From: Bradyrhizobium arachidis
Lineage (GTDB): Bacteria > Pseudomonadota > Alphaproteobacteria > Rhizobiales > Xanthobacteraceae
Assembly (NCBI RefSeq): GCF_015291705.1
Contig: NZ_CP030050.1
Location: 2,542,001 to 2,606,000 of the forward strand
Length of the DNA: 64,000 bases
Direction of reading: 5' to 3'
Shown here: one piece after another, positions 1-8,149 of the stretch
Numbering within the stretch: the first letter of the stretch is position 1
How the letters are laid out: each line of letters begins with the position of its first letter
Position numbers and translations under genes: made by a program
The notes under the pieces: generated by a model
The model's database searches: none
What the model was told of the DNA's origin: nothing
The model's input: the letters and a program-made list of their open reading frames with translations, nothing else

Positions 1-1067
1 TCCACGATCCAGCCCTTTTGCACCCGGAAGCCGAGTCGGCCGCCATATTCGAACCAGCCCTGGTTGCCCATGGTCGGCACCACCGTGCCGTTGCCAGTGA
101 CCGTCGCAACGATGCCGCTATGGCTGGCGAACGACTGCACCCAGCCACCGTTGATGTTGGTCTCGATGTTGCCGCCGTAGAGATGCGTCCACTGGCCACC
201 GATCTTGACCAGGTTGGTGCGGTCGGTGCCGGTCACGATGCTGACGTCGAACGGGTTGAAAGCGACTGCGTTGTCGCTATAGCCGGACACGCGCTGCCAG
301 AGCTGCCAGACCTCGATCGAGGCCGCGACCTCGTCGCGCGGCGAGACGCGGCTCATCCAGCCGGCGCGGCCGTAGACGGCATAGTTCGCCGCATTGGTCG
401 AGCTCGTCACGCTCACCGGGCCGAGGCTGGTGTCGTAGCTGCGGGTGTAGCGGGCCTTCTCCCACGGCGTCAGGATGGTGCCGACGTCGAAGAACGGGCG
501 CGACGAGCCCCAGTCGGTGAAGTCGTAGCGCAGCGCGAAGGCGCCGATCGGCGCGCTGGTGATCTTGTACCCGCCCTCGTTGTATTGCGTGTAGGCGATG
601 CCGGCGAGGAGCGACAAATTGTTGGTGAGCTCCTTGCGGCCGTGAATGCCGGCCGAGAATGAGCCGGCCGACCCGAACGCGCTGATGCAATCACTGCAAT
701 TGACCTGCTCGTTGACGCCGAGCAGCACCGTGCCGAGCACCCGGTTGGTGATCATCTGGTTGAAGCGCTGACCCGCGAGACCGCCGATCGAATTGCCGCT
801 GGAATCCGCGCCGGTCGGGCTGGGGCTCGGGCTCGGATAAGGTGACGGATAGGGGGACGGCCCGCCGGATGTCTGGGTCGTCGTGGGCGTACTCGTGGGC
901 GTCGACGTCGGCGCGTAGCTGGGCGTTGGCGTGGGCCCGTAGCAATTCGACTCGCAGGAGGCCTGCGCCATGGCCGGACGCGCATGGAGCGCCGCCAGCG
1001 CGAACGTGGCGGCTGCGGCCAGCACCGCGGCAGGCAGGAAACGCCTCAAGCGGTGTTTCGCCATCAT
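1..1067 (-). CDS. Autotransporter-like outer-membrane beta-barrel protein, partial (runs off window start)
   Basis: The reading frame is open from an ATG at 1067 to base 1, at least 355 codons, so the C-terminus is missing. Residues 1-34 look like a secretion signal ending near AMA. Residues 45-85 are a low-complexity stalk in which 34 of 41 residues are Pro, Ser or Thr. The rest alternates aromatic and Gly/Asn-rich stretches as in an autotransporter-type outer-membrane barrel, with no obvious passenger domain. The start overlaps the stop of the FecR-domain gene as TGATG, so the two are probably translationally coupled. Family assignment rests on general barrel character. The stalk is a plausible glycosylation target (see findings). 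Confidence 0.7.
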   Translation of the reverse strand, partial: MMAKHRLRRFLPAAVLAAAATFALAALHARPAMAQASCESNCYGPTPTPSYAPTSTPTSTPTTTQTSGGPSPYPSPYPSPSPSPTGADSSGNSIGGLAGQRFNQMITNRVLGTVLLGVNEQVNCSDCISAFGSAGSFSAGIHGRKELTNNLSLLAGIAYTQYNEGGYKITSAPIGAFALRYDFTDWGSSRPFFDVGTILTPWEKARYTRSYDTSLGPVSVTSSTNAANYAVYGRAGWMSRVSPRDEVAASIEVWQLWQRVSGYSDNAVAFNPFDVSIVTGTDRTNLVKIGGQWTHLYGGNIETNINGGWVQSFASHSGIVATVTGNGTVVPTMGNQGWFEYGGRLGFRVQKGWIV

Positions 1068-1768
1068 CAGCGCCCGCACAGCATGCCGTCGTCATGGACG
1101 GCGGGCGTGATGGTTGGCGTGGCGTCGGCATATTGGTTGACGGAGCACAGCCCCGCGCTTGCGGCGCAGTTGGCGGCAAACGTCCAGGGCGGTGTATTGG
1201 TCTTGGTGATCGAGACCTTGCCGCCAGTGGAGGTGATCACTGCGGTGTCGCCCGGCTGGGCGAGCTGCACGCATTGGAAGCTCAGCGTGCAGACGCTGGC
1301 CGCGCCGTCCTGAAGCACGACGACGGAGCGGCCGCGCTGCGACAGGATGTCGAGCGTGGTGCCGCGTACGCCGATGGTCGCGAGCGGCGTCGTGATCTTG
1401 TAGGCGGTCTTCTCGGAATGGCCGGTGACGAAGCGGAACGCGCCCGTGGTCATGCGGATCGCGACATCGCGATAGCTGTGCTCGTCGTTGAAGACGGTAC
1501 GATCGAGCTTGAGCGTGGCGCTCGGGCCGAGCGAGAGATTGGTGCTGTCGGCCATGACGAAGCGCGCGGCGCTGTCGGCGCCGGTGCGCACGGTCTCGTC
1601 GCGCAGCATGCTGTCGCCGACATTGATCGGAGTCGCGGTCGCGGCGACGCGCACCACTTCGTTCTGGATCACGACGGCTTCGCCGACGCGCGTCTGCGCT
1701 TGCGCGCCAGACGCCGCGCACAGCACGGCCGTCAGCAGTGTGGAGAAAAACGAGAAACGCAAATTCAT
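1067..1768 (-). CDS. FecR-domain exported protein
   Basis: The product is 233 residues. I start at the ATG at 1768, which gives a clean signal peptide (residues 1-24, ending GAQA). The ORF could extend upstream to 1837, but that would bury the signal. The central part, with a VRTGADS stretch, a SLGPSA turn and an ATIGVRGT motif, is typical of the FecR periplasmic sensor fold. No membrane anchor or sigma-factor partner is visible, so it is probably a soluble periplasmic FecR-like protein and not an anti-sigma factor. It is the first gene of a two-gene unit with the barrel protein downstream. Such pairs are common in Bradyrhizobium-type genomes; the role is unknown. Confidence 0.8.
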   Translation of the reverse strand: MNLRFSFFSTLLTAVLCAASGAQAQTRVGEAVVIQNEVVRVAATATPINVGDSMLRDETVRTGADSAARFVMADSTNLSLGPSATLKLDRTVFNDEHSYRDVAIRMTTGAFRFVTGHSEKTAYKITTPLATIGVRGTTLDILSQRGRSVVVLQDGAASVCTLSFQCVQLAQPGDTAVITSTGGKVSITKTNTPPWTFAANCAASAGLCSVNQYADATPTITPAVHDDGMLCGR

Positions 1769-1932
1769 TTCGCAACCGATCGATGTGTCCCTGATCGTAC
1801 CGGATCGCGCGCGCTTCTGATGTGGCGAAATTATCACAAGCGGCGCGGGACCTGCGCTATGCTTAGTGACAGTTGCGGCGGAATGCGTTCAATGAAAACC
1901 GCCGTCCAGATTATTCTCCCGGTGAAGCAGAT

Positions 1933-3249
1933 TTGCCACGCAAGATATCCCCACAACAGCCGATCGAAGTGTCAGCGGTTCCGAAGCTGTCGCAGAGCGC
2001 AGTGATCGCTGTCGCGATCTTCCTGGTTGCGCATCTGGCGCTGCTGATTGGCCTGACGACCCCGGAGAAATTCGTCTTCGACGAGGTGCATTACGTGCCG
2101 GCGGCGCGGCAGATGCTGGCGCCTGCAATGTCGCAGCCGATGCTCAATCCGATGCACCCGCCGCTAGCCAAGGAGCTGATCGCGGCCTCGATTGCCACGT
2201 TCGGCGACAACGCATTCGGCTGGCGCTATCTCGCGACATTGTTCGGCGCGCTCGCGATCGTCGCGATCTATCTGAGCGCCCTTGCGCTGTTTTCCGCGCA
2301 AGGGCCTGCGATCGCCGCCGCGCTGATCGCGACGTTCAACCAGATGCTGTACGTGCAGGCGCGCATCGCGATGCTCGACATCTTCGCGTTAGGCTTCGGC
2401 CTGCTCGCGATCGCCGCCTTCATGCATGGGTTTCGAAGAGAGCGCCCGCATGCGCTGTTCGCGCTCGCAGGCGCTCTGCTCGGCTTTGCTGCGGCCTGCA
2501 AATGGAGCGGCCTGTTTCCGCTCGGGGTCTGCATCGTCATCGTTGCGGTGATCCGCCTGATGCAGGGCTGGCGCACGCTGTTTGCCGACGCCAAGCCGGG
2601 CGACTGGTATCGGCCCGACCTCTGGCCCGACTTTCGCGTGCATCACGTTGCACTCTGCTTCGCGGTCTTGCCGGCGATCACGTATCTGGCCGCATTCGTT
2701 CCGCTCTACGGCTTCTCGCTATCGGATCTGATCGAAGCGCAGCGCCGGATCTTTGCCGACAACACCACGACCGCGATCGCCGGTCACACCTATATGAGCG
2801 CGTGGCCGTCCTGGCCGCTGCTGGCGCGACCGGTGTGGTTCCTGTTCGACAAGACTTCGGAGAATAGCGTCTCCGCGGTCGTCTTCCTCGGCAATCCCCT
2901 GGTGATGTGGCCGGCGCTGCTTGCGCTCGCAATCGTGCTGCGCGACTTCATCGCGGCGCGTCGCTGGGATGCGTTCCTGATCGCGGCGTTCTATTTCGGC
3001 TGCTGGCTCGCCTGGGCGCTGCTGCCGCGCACGCTCGGCTTCATCTACTACTATATGCCGGCCGCAACGATTGCGTCACTCGCGCTGGTCTATGTGCTGC
3101 GAAGAGAGGGGCAGCCGCGCTGGCTGCTATGGGCCTATGTCGGCATCGCCGCGATCGGCTTTGCAGTAATGCTGCCGATTTCGGCGGCGTTCATCGGCAC
3201 GACGATGCAGAATTTCAACCGCCTGATGTTGTTCCAGAGCTGGATCTGA
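1933..3249 (+). CDS. PMT-type (GT39) polyprenyl-phosphate-mannose protein glycosyltransferase-like membrane protein
   Basis: This multi-spanning inner-membrane protein has the PMT-family hallmarks. A first-loop FDEVHY acidic motif follows the first transmembrane helix, then an HPPLAK motif and a GWRY motif. A hydrophobic C-terminal half has an aromatic FIYYYMP segment. Known relatives transfer mannose or a similar sugar from a lipid carrier to Ser/Thr of exported proteins, or to lipid A/polymers. The start is uncertain: TTG 1933 has a GGTGA Shine-Dalgarno-like sequence at good spacing, while TTG 1873 and GTG 1969 are in-frame alternatives. From 1933 it is 438 residues. It is divergent from the FecR/barrel pair across a short gap. 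Confidence 0.8.
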   Translation: MPRKISPQQPIEVSAVPKLSQSAVIAVAIFLVAHLALLIGLTTPEKFVFDEVHYVPAARQMLAPAMSQPMLNPMHPPLAKELIAASIATFGDNAFGWRYLATLFGALAIVAIYLSALALFSAQGPAIAAALIATFNQMLYVQARIAMLDIFALGFGLLAIAAFMHGFRRERPHALFALAGALLGFAAACKWSGLFPLGVCIVIVAVIRLMQGWRTLFADAKPGDWYRPDLWPDFRVHHVALCFAVLPAITYLAAFVPLYGFSLSDLIEAQRRIFADNTTTAIAGHTYMSAWPSWPLLARPVWFLFDKTSENSVSAVVFLGNPLVMWPALLALAIVLRDFIAARRWDAFLIAAFYFGCWLAWALLPRTLGFIYYYMPAATIASLALVYVLRREGQPRWLLWAYVGIAAIGFAVMLPISAAFIGTTMQNFNRLMLFQSWI

Positions 3250-3257
3250 CAGCAGAA

Positions 3258-3287
3258 AGCCGCCTGCCAGCGATGCGGCAGGCGGCT
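3258..3287. terminator. Hairpin between convergent genes
   Basis: There is a perfect 11-bp inverted repeat (AGCCGCCTGCC at 3258-3268, complement at 3277-3287) with an 8-base loop. It lies 9 bases after the stop of the PMT-like gene and 16 bases before the 3' end of the convergent OmpA-like gene. It could terminate both, although neither side has a strong T-run. Confidence 0.6.
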
Positions 3288-3302
3288 CATTGATCGTCGC
3301 GA

Positions 3303-3944
3303 TTATTTCGACGCGGTCTTGGTGTCCATGTTCACGACCTGGACGCGGCGGTTGATCGGGTCGGCGCCGTTGGCGGTGTCCTTCAGCTTGGTCTTGCCGT
3401 AGCCAACGGTGACGAGATCGGTGCTGTTGAGGCCGTAGTTCTGCACCAGGTACTTCTTGATGGTGTCGGCGCGACGTTCGGAGAGCCCCTGATTGTACTC
3501 TTCGCCGCCGATCGCATCGGTGTGGCCGGCGACCACGAAGGTCGAGCCCTTCAGCGCCGGGTCGGATAGGGCCTTGCCGAGCGCCTGCACCGACGACACC
3601 GAGGTCTTGGCGATGTCGGCCGAGTTGTAGTCGAACTGGATCTCCAGATCGATCTTCGGCTTGGTCGCAGCTAACTCGGCGATCTGCTCGCGTTCGCCCA
3701 TCGAGAGCGATCGGGTCGAGCGGTTGCGCACGGTGTTCAGGAAGGTCGCTTCCTTGGCCTGCGCGGTCGGATCGGCTTGCGGTCCGACGGACAGGCCGCG
3801 GGTCGCCGGCTTCGGCTTCAACGCATTCACGATCTGGTCGGCGGAGAAGTTGTTGTCGCCGGCGAGAGCAAGGCTCGCTGTCATCGACAGCGCGGCCGTC
3901 AGAGTGATCGCCTTCAGTGCAAAAAACTTATCGAAACGGGTCAT
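3303..3944 (-). CDS. OmpA-family protein
   Basis: The product is 213 residues with a signal peptide (to about residue 28, SLALA). The C-terminal half is an OmpA-like peptidoglycan-binding domain: an FDYNSADI strand, a GHTDAIGG loop and the helix motif LSERRADTIKKYL, then a DPINRRV end. The N-terminal part is short and is not a transmembrane barrel, so it is a periplasmic OmpA-like protein and not a porin. Start ATG 3944 is chosen because GAGGA lies 7 bases upstream and the signal peptide begins there; the frame runs open to 4241. A CRP-type palindrome lies 72 bases upstream. Confidence 0.88.
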   Translation of the reverse strand: MTRFDKFFALKAITLTAALSMTASLALAGDNNFSADQIVNALKPKPATRGLSVGPQADPTAQAKEATFLNTVRNRSTRSLSMGEREQIAELAATKPKIDLEIQFDYNSADIAKTSVSSVQALGKALSDPALKGSTFVVAGHTDAIGGEEYNQGLSERRADTIKKYLVQNYGLNSTDLVTVGYGKTKLKDTANGADPINRRVQVVNMDTKTASK

Positions 3945-4015
3945 TGTCGTATCCTCGGTGTGACGCCTGATAGCGATTTGATGCTGGGAGCCTAGGACAG
4001 GTTCAAAGGCCCCGA

Positions 4016-4031
4016 TGTGATGCGGGTCACA
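4016..4031. promoter_or_regulatory. CRP/FNR-type palindrome upstream of the OmpA-like gene
   Basis: TGTGATGCGGGTCACA matches the classical CRP half-site pattern TGTGA-N6-TCACA exactly. It sits 72-87 bases upstream of the OmpA-like start codon, in the 492-base divergent intergenic region that otherwise shows no convincing gene. The cognate regulator is unknown. Confidence 0.45.
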
Positions 4032-4326
4032 TTCCAAATGGCCAAAATGTCCTGCGCGCCGGAGCCAATTGGCATCCATTGCGTGTCGGGTGAGTGGCAG
4101 CGCCCTGCCACCGGGAAGAAGCGCTGTCTCATTCGGCCGCAGAAGCAGAATGCTGACCCCTCTCGCTTTCTCGGAAGAGTGTTCGATACCTGCTGGACTC
4201 GCGGCCCCGGCAGGTACAATCTTTTCGTCATTGCTCGTCACCAGCCTGTATTGCCCGCTGCGTCAGCAGCCCGAAAAGCTACCGTCGCAGCGACTCCCAG
4301 TTCGGTTCGGGCAGCGGAAATCCCCG

Positions 4327-4342
4327 AGTGATCCAGATCACA
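4327..4342. promoter_or_regulatory. CRP/FNR-type palindrome upstream of the metacaspase gene
   Basis: AGTGATCCAGATCACA matches TGTGA-N6-TCACA with one mismatch. It lies 95-110 bases upstream of the metacaspase ATG at 4437. It is the second such site in the same divergent region, one near each gene. Confidence 0.4.
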
Positions 4343-4436
4343 GTGCGTCCTTGTGAGCTGGATCAGATTGCTCTCATCGGATCGGCTAAGGCCGACCCGA
4401 GAGCAGCGAAGAAGTTTGGATCAGGGGAGAATGATC

Positions 4437-5852
4437 ATGCGCTTCTTGATCGCAGCAATTTCGATCGCAGCATTCATTGTCAGCGGCAACGCAGCTTTCG
4501 CGGACAAGCGCGTCGCCTTCGTCGTCGGCAACGCCACCTACAAGAATGTCCCGCAGCTTCCCAACCCCGCAATCGATTCCAAGGCGATGGCCAGGGTGCT
4601 GCGCAATGTCGGCTTCGATGTCGTCGAGGGCGCCAACCTCACCCGCGACGCCATGACTGCAAAGCTTCTGGAGTTCGGCAAGAAGAGCGAAGGTGCCGAT
4701 GTCGCGGTATTCTTCTATGCCGGCCACGGGATCGCCGTGAACGGCGTCAACTACCTGTTGCCGATCGACGCAGACCTGAAATCCGAGATGGACGTCAAGC
4801 TGGGCGCGGCGATCAATGTCGACCTCACGCTCGATCAGACGATGTCGGACGCGAAGGTGAAGCTCGTGTTCCTGGATGCCTGCCGTGACAATCCGTTCGC
4901 GGCGAAGATCCGCGCGGCCAGGGCCACCCGCTCCGTCAATGTGCAGACTGGTCTTGCCGAGATGAAGTCGGGAGAGGGCACGCTGATAGCCTTTGCCACC
5001 GGCCCCGGCCAGACCGCGCTCGACGGCGAGGCCGGCACCAACAGCCCGTTCACCCGCGCGCTCGTCGCCAATATCGCCCAGCCCGGGATCGAGATCCAGC
5101 AGGCGATGACGAAGGTCCGCGCCCAGGTCAGCGACGAGACCAGCAAAGGGCAATTGCCCTGGGGTCACACCAACCTCACGGGCAATGTGTATCTCAATCC
5201 GGTTGGCGTGCCGGCCGCGGCCACGACCGATGCGTCGAACGCGCCGGCGCTGGCCGCCGGCAAGCAAGGCTCCGACGTCGAGCTCGAGTTCTGGCGCTCG
5301 ATCAAGGACTCGAACAAGGTCGAGGAGCTCAACGCCTATCTCACCAGCTATCCCAATGGCACGTTCAAATCGATCGCACTCGCCCGCATCGCGGCGTTGC
5401 AGGATGGTCCCTCCAACACCACCCGCAACCTGTCGGCCGGGATCGATCCCGCGACCTTTACGGATGAGGCCAACCAGGTGTCCGAAGACCAGATTGGTCT
5501 CGACAAGAGCCAGCGCCGCGACGTGCAGCGCCGCCTCACCGGGCTCGGCTTCGATGTCAAGGCGACGGGCAAGTTCGACGAGGAGACCCGTTCCGTGATG
5601 AGGCGGTGGCAGGCGGCACGCGGCTATCCCGCGACCGGTTATCTCAACAAGCTCCAGCACAAGGCCCTGCTGTCGGAGATCGTCTCGACCCGAGCGGCCT
5701 CCTCCGAGCAGGCCGATGATGAGCCGGCGCGTCGCCGTTCCTCCGGCGGTGGCGGCCGGCGCCATTATTATAGCGGCGGTGGTGGCGGTCCGACCGGCGG
5801 CCCAGGCGGCCTGTTCGGCGGTATGATGGGCGGGTTGTTCGGCCGCCGTTGA
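4437..5852 (+). CDS. Exported caspase-family (metacaspase-like) protein with C-terminal peptidoglycan-binding domain
   Basis: The product is 471 residues. Residues 1-22 are a signal peptide. A caspase-fold p20 domain follows (about 24-240), with the catalytic dyad visible as H97 in YAGHG and C149 in LDACRDNPF. After a linker comes a peptidoglycan_binding_1-like domain (about 370-435, with RLTGLGFD and VMRRWQAARGYP), then a Gly/Arg-rich tail. Start ATG 4437 is preferred over ATG 4431 because AGGGGAG ends 7 bases before it. The layout suggests a periplasmic cysteine peptidase tethered to the wall; substrate unknown. Basic-residue specificity would be expected from the metacaspase family, but this is not shown here. 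Confidence 0.85.
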   Translation: MRFLIAAISIAAFIVSGNAAFADKRVAFVVGNATYKNVPQLPNPAIDSKAMARVLRNVGFDVVEGANLTRDAMTAKLLEFGKKSEGADVAVFFYAGHGIAVNGVNYLLPIDADLKSEMDVKLGAAINVDLTLDQTMSDAKVKLVFLDACRDNPFAAKIRAARATRSVNVQTGLAEMKSGEGTLIAFATGPGQTALDGEAGTNSPFTRALVANIAQPGIEIQQAMTKVRAQVSDETSKGQLPWGHTNLTGNVYLNPVGVPAAATTDASNAPALAAGKQGSDVELEFWRSIKDSNKVEELNAYLTSYPNGTFKSIALARIAALQDGPSNTTRNLSAGIDPATFTDEANQVSEDQIGLDKSQRRDVQRRLTGLGFDVKATGKFDEETRSVMRRWQAARGYPATGYLNKLQHKALLSEIVSTRAASSEQADDEPARRRSSGGGGRRHYYSGGGGGPTGGPGGLFGGMMGGLFGRR

Positions 5853-5867
5853 GGCGAAGGCGGAGCT

Positions 5868-5894
5868 GGAGGCGGCCCGGTTCGGGCCGCCTCT
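5868..5894 (+). terminator. Hairpin after the metacaspase gene
   Basis: A GC-rich stem with a 10-bp perfect core (AGGCGGCCCG at 5870-5879, complement at 5883-5892) and a 3-base loop begins 15 bases after the stop codon. CTGTGTTT follows. It is a reasonable rho-independent terminator with a weak T-run. Confidence 0.6.
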
Positions 5895-6031
5895 GTGTTT
5901 CGGAAACCCTTGCTCATCGATCGTCGCAAAGCCGTCGCGGGATGGCCTGCGTGCGAACAAGAATTCGGCCAGTTGCGCGCCTAGCACGATCCGACAACCA
6001 CTCATCTGCGAAGGGAGCCGAGTTCCATCCT

Positions 6032-6358
6032 GTGCCGAGGCCAAGTGACTATCAGCGTGACTCCCAATTCTATCGCAGTGGCCCGCCGGATCGGACCGTC
6101 TCCCTGAATTCCATGCCCATCTATATCGGCGCGGCGATGATCGCGGTGGCGATCCTGCTGTCGACGCTGATCACGGGGCTGACCTCCCGCTATGTCGGCC
6201 TGGAGGCACCGACCGACGAGAACATGTGGCTGGTCGACCGTCTCACCGGCAGCGTCTACCGCTGCCAGTCGGAAGGGCGCGGCAGGGCGTCCTGCGAGCC
6301 CGATGTCGCCACAGGCAGCATCGGCGGCCGGTCCAGGGCTCCGAAAGAGGGCCACTGA
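6032..6358 (+). CDS. Small single-span membrane protein of unknown function
   Basis: The product is 108 residues from GTG 6032, or 81 residues from ATG 6113; the start is not settled. A charged N-terminal stretch (SDYQRDSQFYRSG) precedes one hydrophobic helix (IYIGAAMIAVAILLSTLI). A short soluble tail follows with a CQSEGRGRASC pair of cysteines. I do not recognise the family. Codon use and the signal-anchor layout favour a real gene. Oxidation of the two tail cysteines in the periplasm is possible. It lies alone between the metacaspase terminator and the Met-rich gene. Confidence 0.5.
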   Translation: MPRPSDYQRDSQFYRSGPPDRTVSLNSMPIYIGAAMIAVAILLSTLITGLTSRYVGLEAPTDENMWLVDRLTGSVYRCQSEGRGRASCEPDVATGSIGGRSRAPKEGH

Positions 6359-6479
6359 GCCTTCTGCCATCGCACGGCAGCAAGAAAATTGTCTTCTCCA
6401 CGAAACGTCTGCACGAGAGAATACGTAATTGCGAAGGCCGGCATGACGCCGGTTTCGTTTTGCTCGAGGAGATTTTTCG

Positions 6480-6734
6480 ATGAAGACCTTGCTCACGGCC
6501 ATAGCCTTTGTCGCGTTTGCTCTTTCGCTGTCCCCCGCCTCCGCCGCGATGATGGCGTGCACCACGGACAACATGATGAAGACCGCCGCCATGATGGGCG
6601 GCACCCCCGACACGCCGGCGAAGATGGCGGCGAACAAGGAAATGGCCATGGCCAACGCGGACATGAGCAATGGCAAGATGAAGAGCGCCTGCATGCACTA
6701 CATGAAGTCGCAAAAGGCGATGTCGATGAAGTAA
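6480..6734 (+). CDS. Small Met-rich exported protein
   Basis: The product is 84 residues. GAGGAG lies 8 bases before the ATG. Residues 1-23 form a signal peptide (ending ASAA). The mature part of about 61 residues carries 15 Met, largely in MM pairs or MxxxM spacing, plus two Cys (MMACTT and KSACMHYM) and one His. Met/Cys/His enrichment in a periplasmic protein suggests soft-metal (copper) handling or a Met-based oxidant sink; this is inference from composition only. The gene stands alone, with no metal genes adjacent. Confidence 0.72.
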   Translation: MKTLLTAIAFVAFALSLSPASAAMMACTTDNMMKTAAMMGGTPDTPAKMAANKEMAMANADMSNGKMKSACMHYMKSQKAMSMK

Positions 6735-6862
6735 GGCGCAAGGCGCGCCTTGTTTGGCCGCGCTGTCAGCAGATGGCAGCGTGGCTTTTACTTTAACTGC
6801 CGCTTTTCCTTGTCCGCTGCCTTCTTTCTCTTGGCGCGAATCTCGCTACATTGCTTCCCGCA

Positions 6863-8026
6863 ATGTCTCGCGCGCCCAAACCGCTCCCGCTCACCACCAC
6901 ACAGGCCCGGCAGATCTGGCTGCATGCCCAGCGGCTGGACGAGCGCGCGCCGTTCGGCGAGGGGGCGCAGGCGGTGGCGGATGCGGTCACTCATCTCGGC
7001 TATGTGCAGATCGACACCATCAACGTCATCGAGCGCAGCCACCATCACATCCTGTTCAGCCGCATTCCCTCCTATCGCCGCGCCGATCTGCGCCAGGCCC
7101 AGAGCGTCGACCGAAGCGTGTTCGAATACTGGACGCATGCGCTCTCCTACGTGCCGTCCGCCGACTTTCGCTTCTTCCTGCCGGCGATGCGCGAGCACAA
7201 GCGCGAGGGACACAAATGGTACGCCTCGGTGAAGCCGGCCGACACGCGCAAGGTGATGCGGCTGCTGCGCGCGGGCCCGCTGACGATCCGCGACATCGAG
7301 GACGACGTGCTCACCGAGAAGGAGCACCTTTGGCAGAGCCGAAAGCCCTCGAAGCGGGCGCTCCAGCTCGCTTTCTATACCGGCGTTGCGACCATCAGCG
7401 CGCGCCTCGGCATGCTCAAGACCTATGACCTGATGACGCGCCATTTCGGCTGGGACAAGCTGCCGAAGCCGGCCTCCGCGAAGGAGATCACGGCCTATCT
7501 GCTCGACCGCGCGCTACGCTCGCAGGGCGTGGTGAGCCTGGATTCGATCTGCCATCTCGACGCGCCGCGCAAGAAGGCGGTCGCCGGGCTGATCGCCTCG
7601 CGCGTCCGCCGCGGCGAGCTCGTGCCCGTTGCGATCGATGGCGCCGGCAAGCAGGAGCATTGGGCGACGCCGGCGTCGTTGGAGCCGGGCGAGGGCGTAT
7701 CGCCCGATCTCGTCCACATCCTCTCGCCGTTCGACCCGCTGATCATCCAGCGCAAGCGCACCAATCTCATCTTCGGCTACAACCATCTGTTCGAAGCCTA
7801 TGTGCCGAAGGCCAAGCGCAAGCTCGGCTATTTCGCGCTTCCCGTGCTGGTCGGCGACGAGATCGTCGCTGCGCTCGATCTCAAGGCCGACCGGCAGGCC
7901 AAGAAGCTGCTGATGCAGAAATGGACCTGGGTCGGGCAGGGCAAGAAGACGGCGGGACGCAAGGAGCTGAAGCGGGGCATCGAGGAGGAGCTTGATCGGT
8001 TCGAGCGGTTTCAACTGGAGGAGTGA
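6863..8026 (+). CDS. Winged-helix DNA glycosylase, YcaQ/AlkX family (DUF1006)
   Basis: The product is 387 residues, the usual length of this family. The QID motif at residues 49-51 (VQIDTINV) is the catalytic QxD signature of the AlkZ/AlkX winged-helix glycosylases. The conserved RSHHH segment follows it, and the LSPFDPLIIQRKR segment lies near residue 290. Characterised relatives (E. coli YcaQ/AlkX) excise alkylated bases and unhook interstrand crosslinks. Start ATG 6863 is chosen over the in-frame TTG 6851. No obvious operon partner. Confidence 0.88.
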   Translation: MSRAPKPLPLTTTQARQIWLHAQRLDERAPFGEGAQAVADAVTHLGYVQIDTINVIERSHHHILFSRIPSYRRADLRQAQSVDRSVFEYWTHALSYVPSADFRFFLPAMREHKREGHKWYASVKPADTRKVMRLLRAGPLTIRDIEDDVLTEKEHLWQSRKPSKRALQLAFYTGVATISARLGMLKTYDLMTRHFGWDKLPKPASAKEITAYLLDRALRSQGVVSLDSICHLDAPRKKAVAGLIASRVRRGELVPVAIDGAGKQEHWATPASLEPGEGVSPDLVHILSPFDPLIIQRKRTNLIFGYNHLFEAYVPKAKRKLGYFALPVLVGDEIVAALDLKADRQAKKLLMQKWTWVGQGKKTAGRKELKRGIEEELDRFERFQLEE

Positions 8027-8052
8027 GTGCTGCCACGGCGTCGGTGCCGTAG

Positions 8053-8149
8053 TCTCGTAGGGTGGGCAAAGCGTAGCGTGCCCACCATCATTGGATGCGA
8101 AGCGAGATGGTGGGCACGGCGCTAAGGCGCCTTTGCCCACCCTACGAGA
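8053..8149. repeat. Palindromic intergenic repeat, family A copy 1
   Basis: Perfect 19-bp terminal inverted repeats (tctcgtagggtgggcaaag at 8053-8071, complement at 8131-8149) flank a second inner pair built on gtgcccacc/ggtgggcac. The same element recurs near 10.1 and 47.9 kb. Its right half supplies the last codons and stop of the DUF2809 gene on the minus strand. Confidence 0.9.

Noticed and set aside
842..2005. 387-residue plus-strand ORF
   Set aside because: Antisense of the barrel and FecR-domain genes, with biased Arg/Ala/Gly composition.
3945..4436. Short ORFs in the OmpA-metacaspase intergenic region
   Set aside because: Several overlapping frames without ribosome-binding site or coding composition; the region is better read as regulatory.
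4386..6044. 552-residue ORF on the minus strand
   Set aside because: Antisense of the metacaspase gene and its flanks; composition not protein-like.
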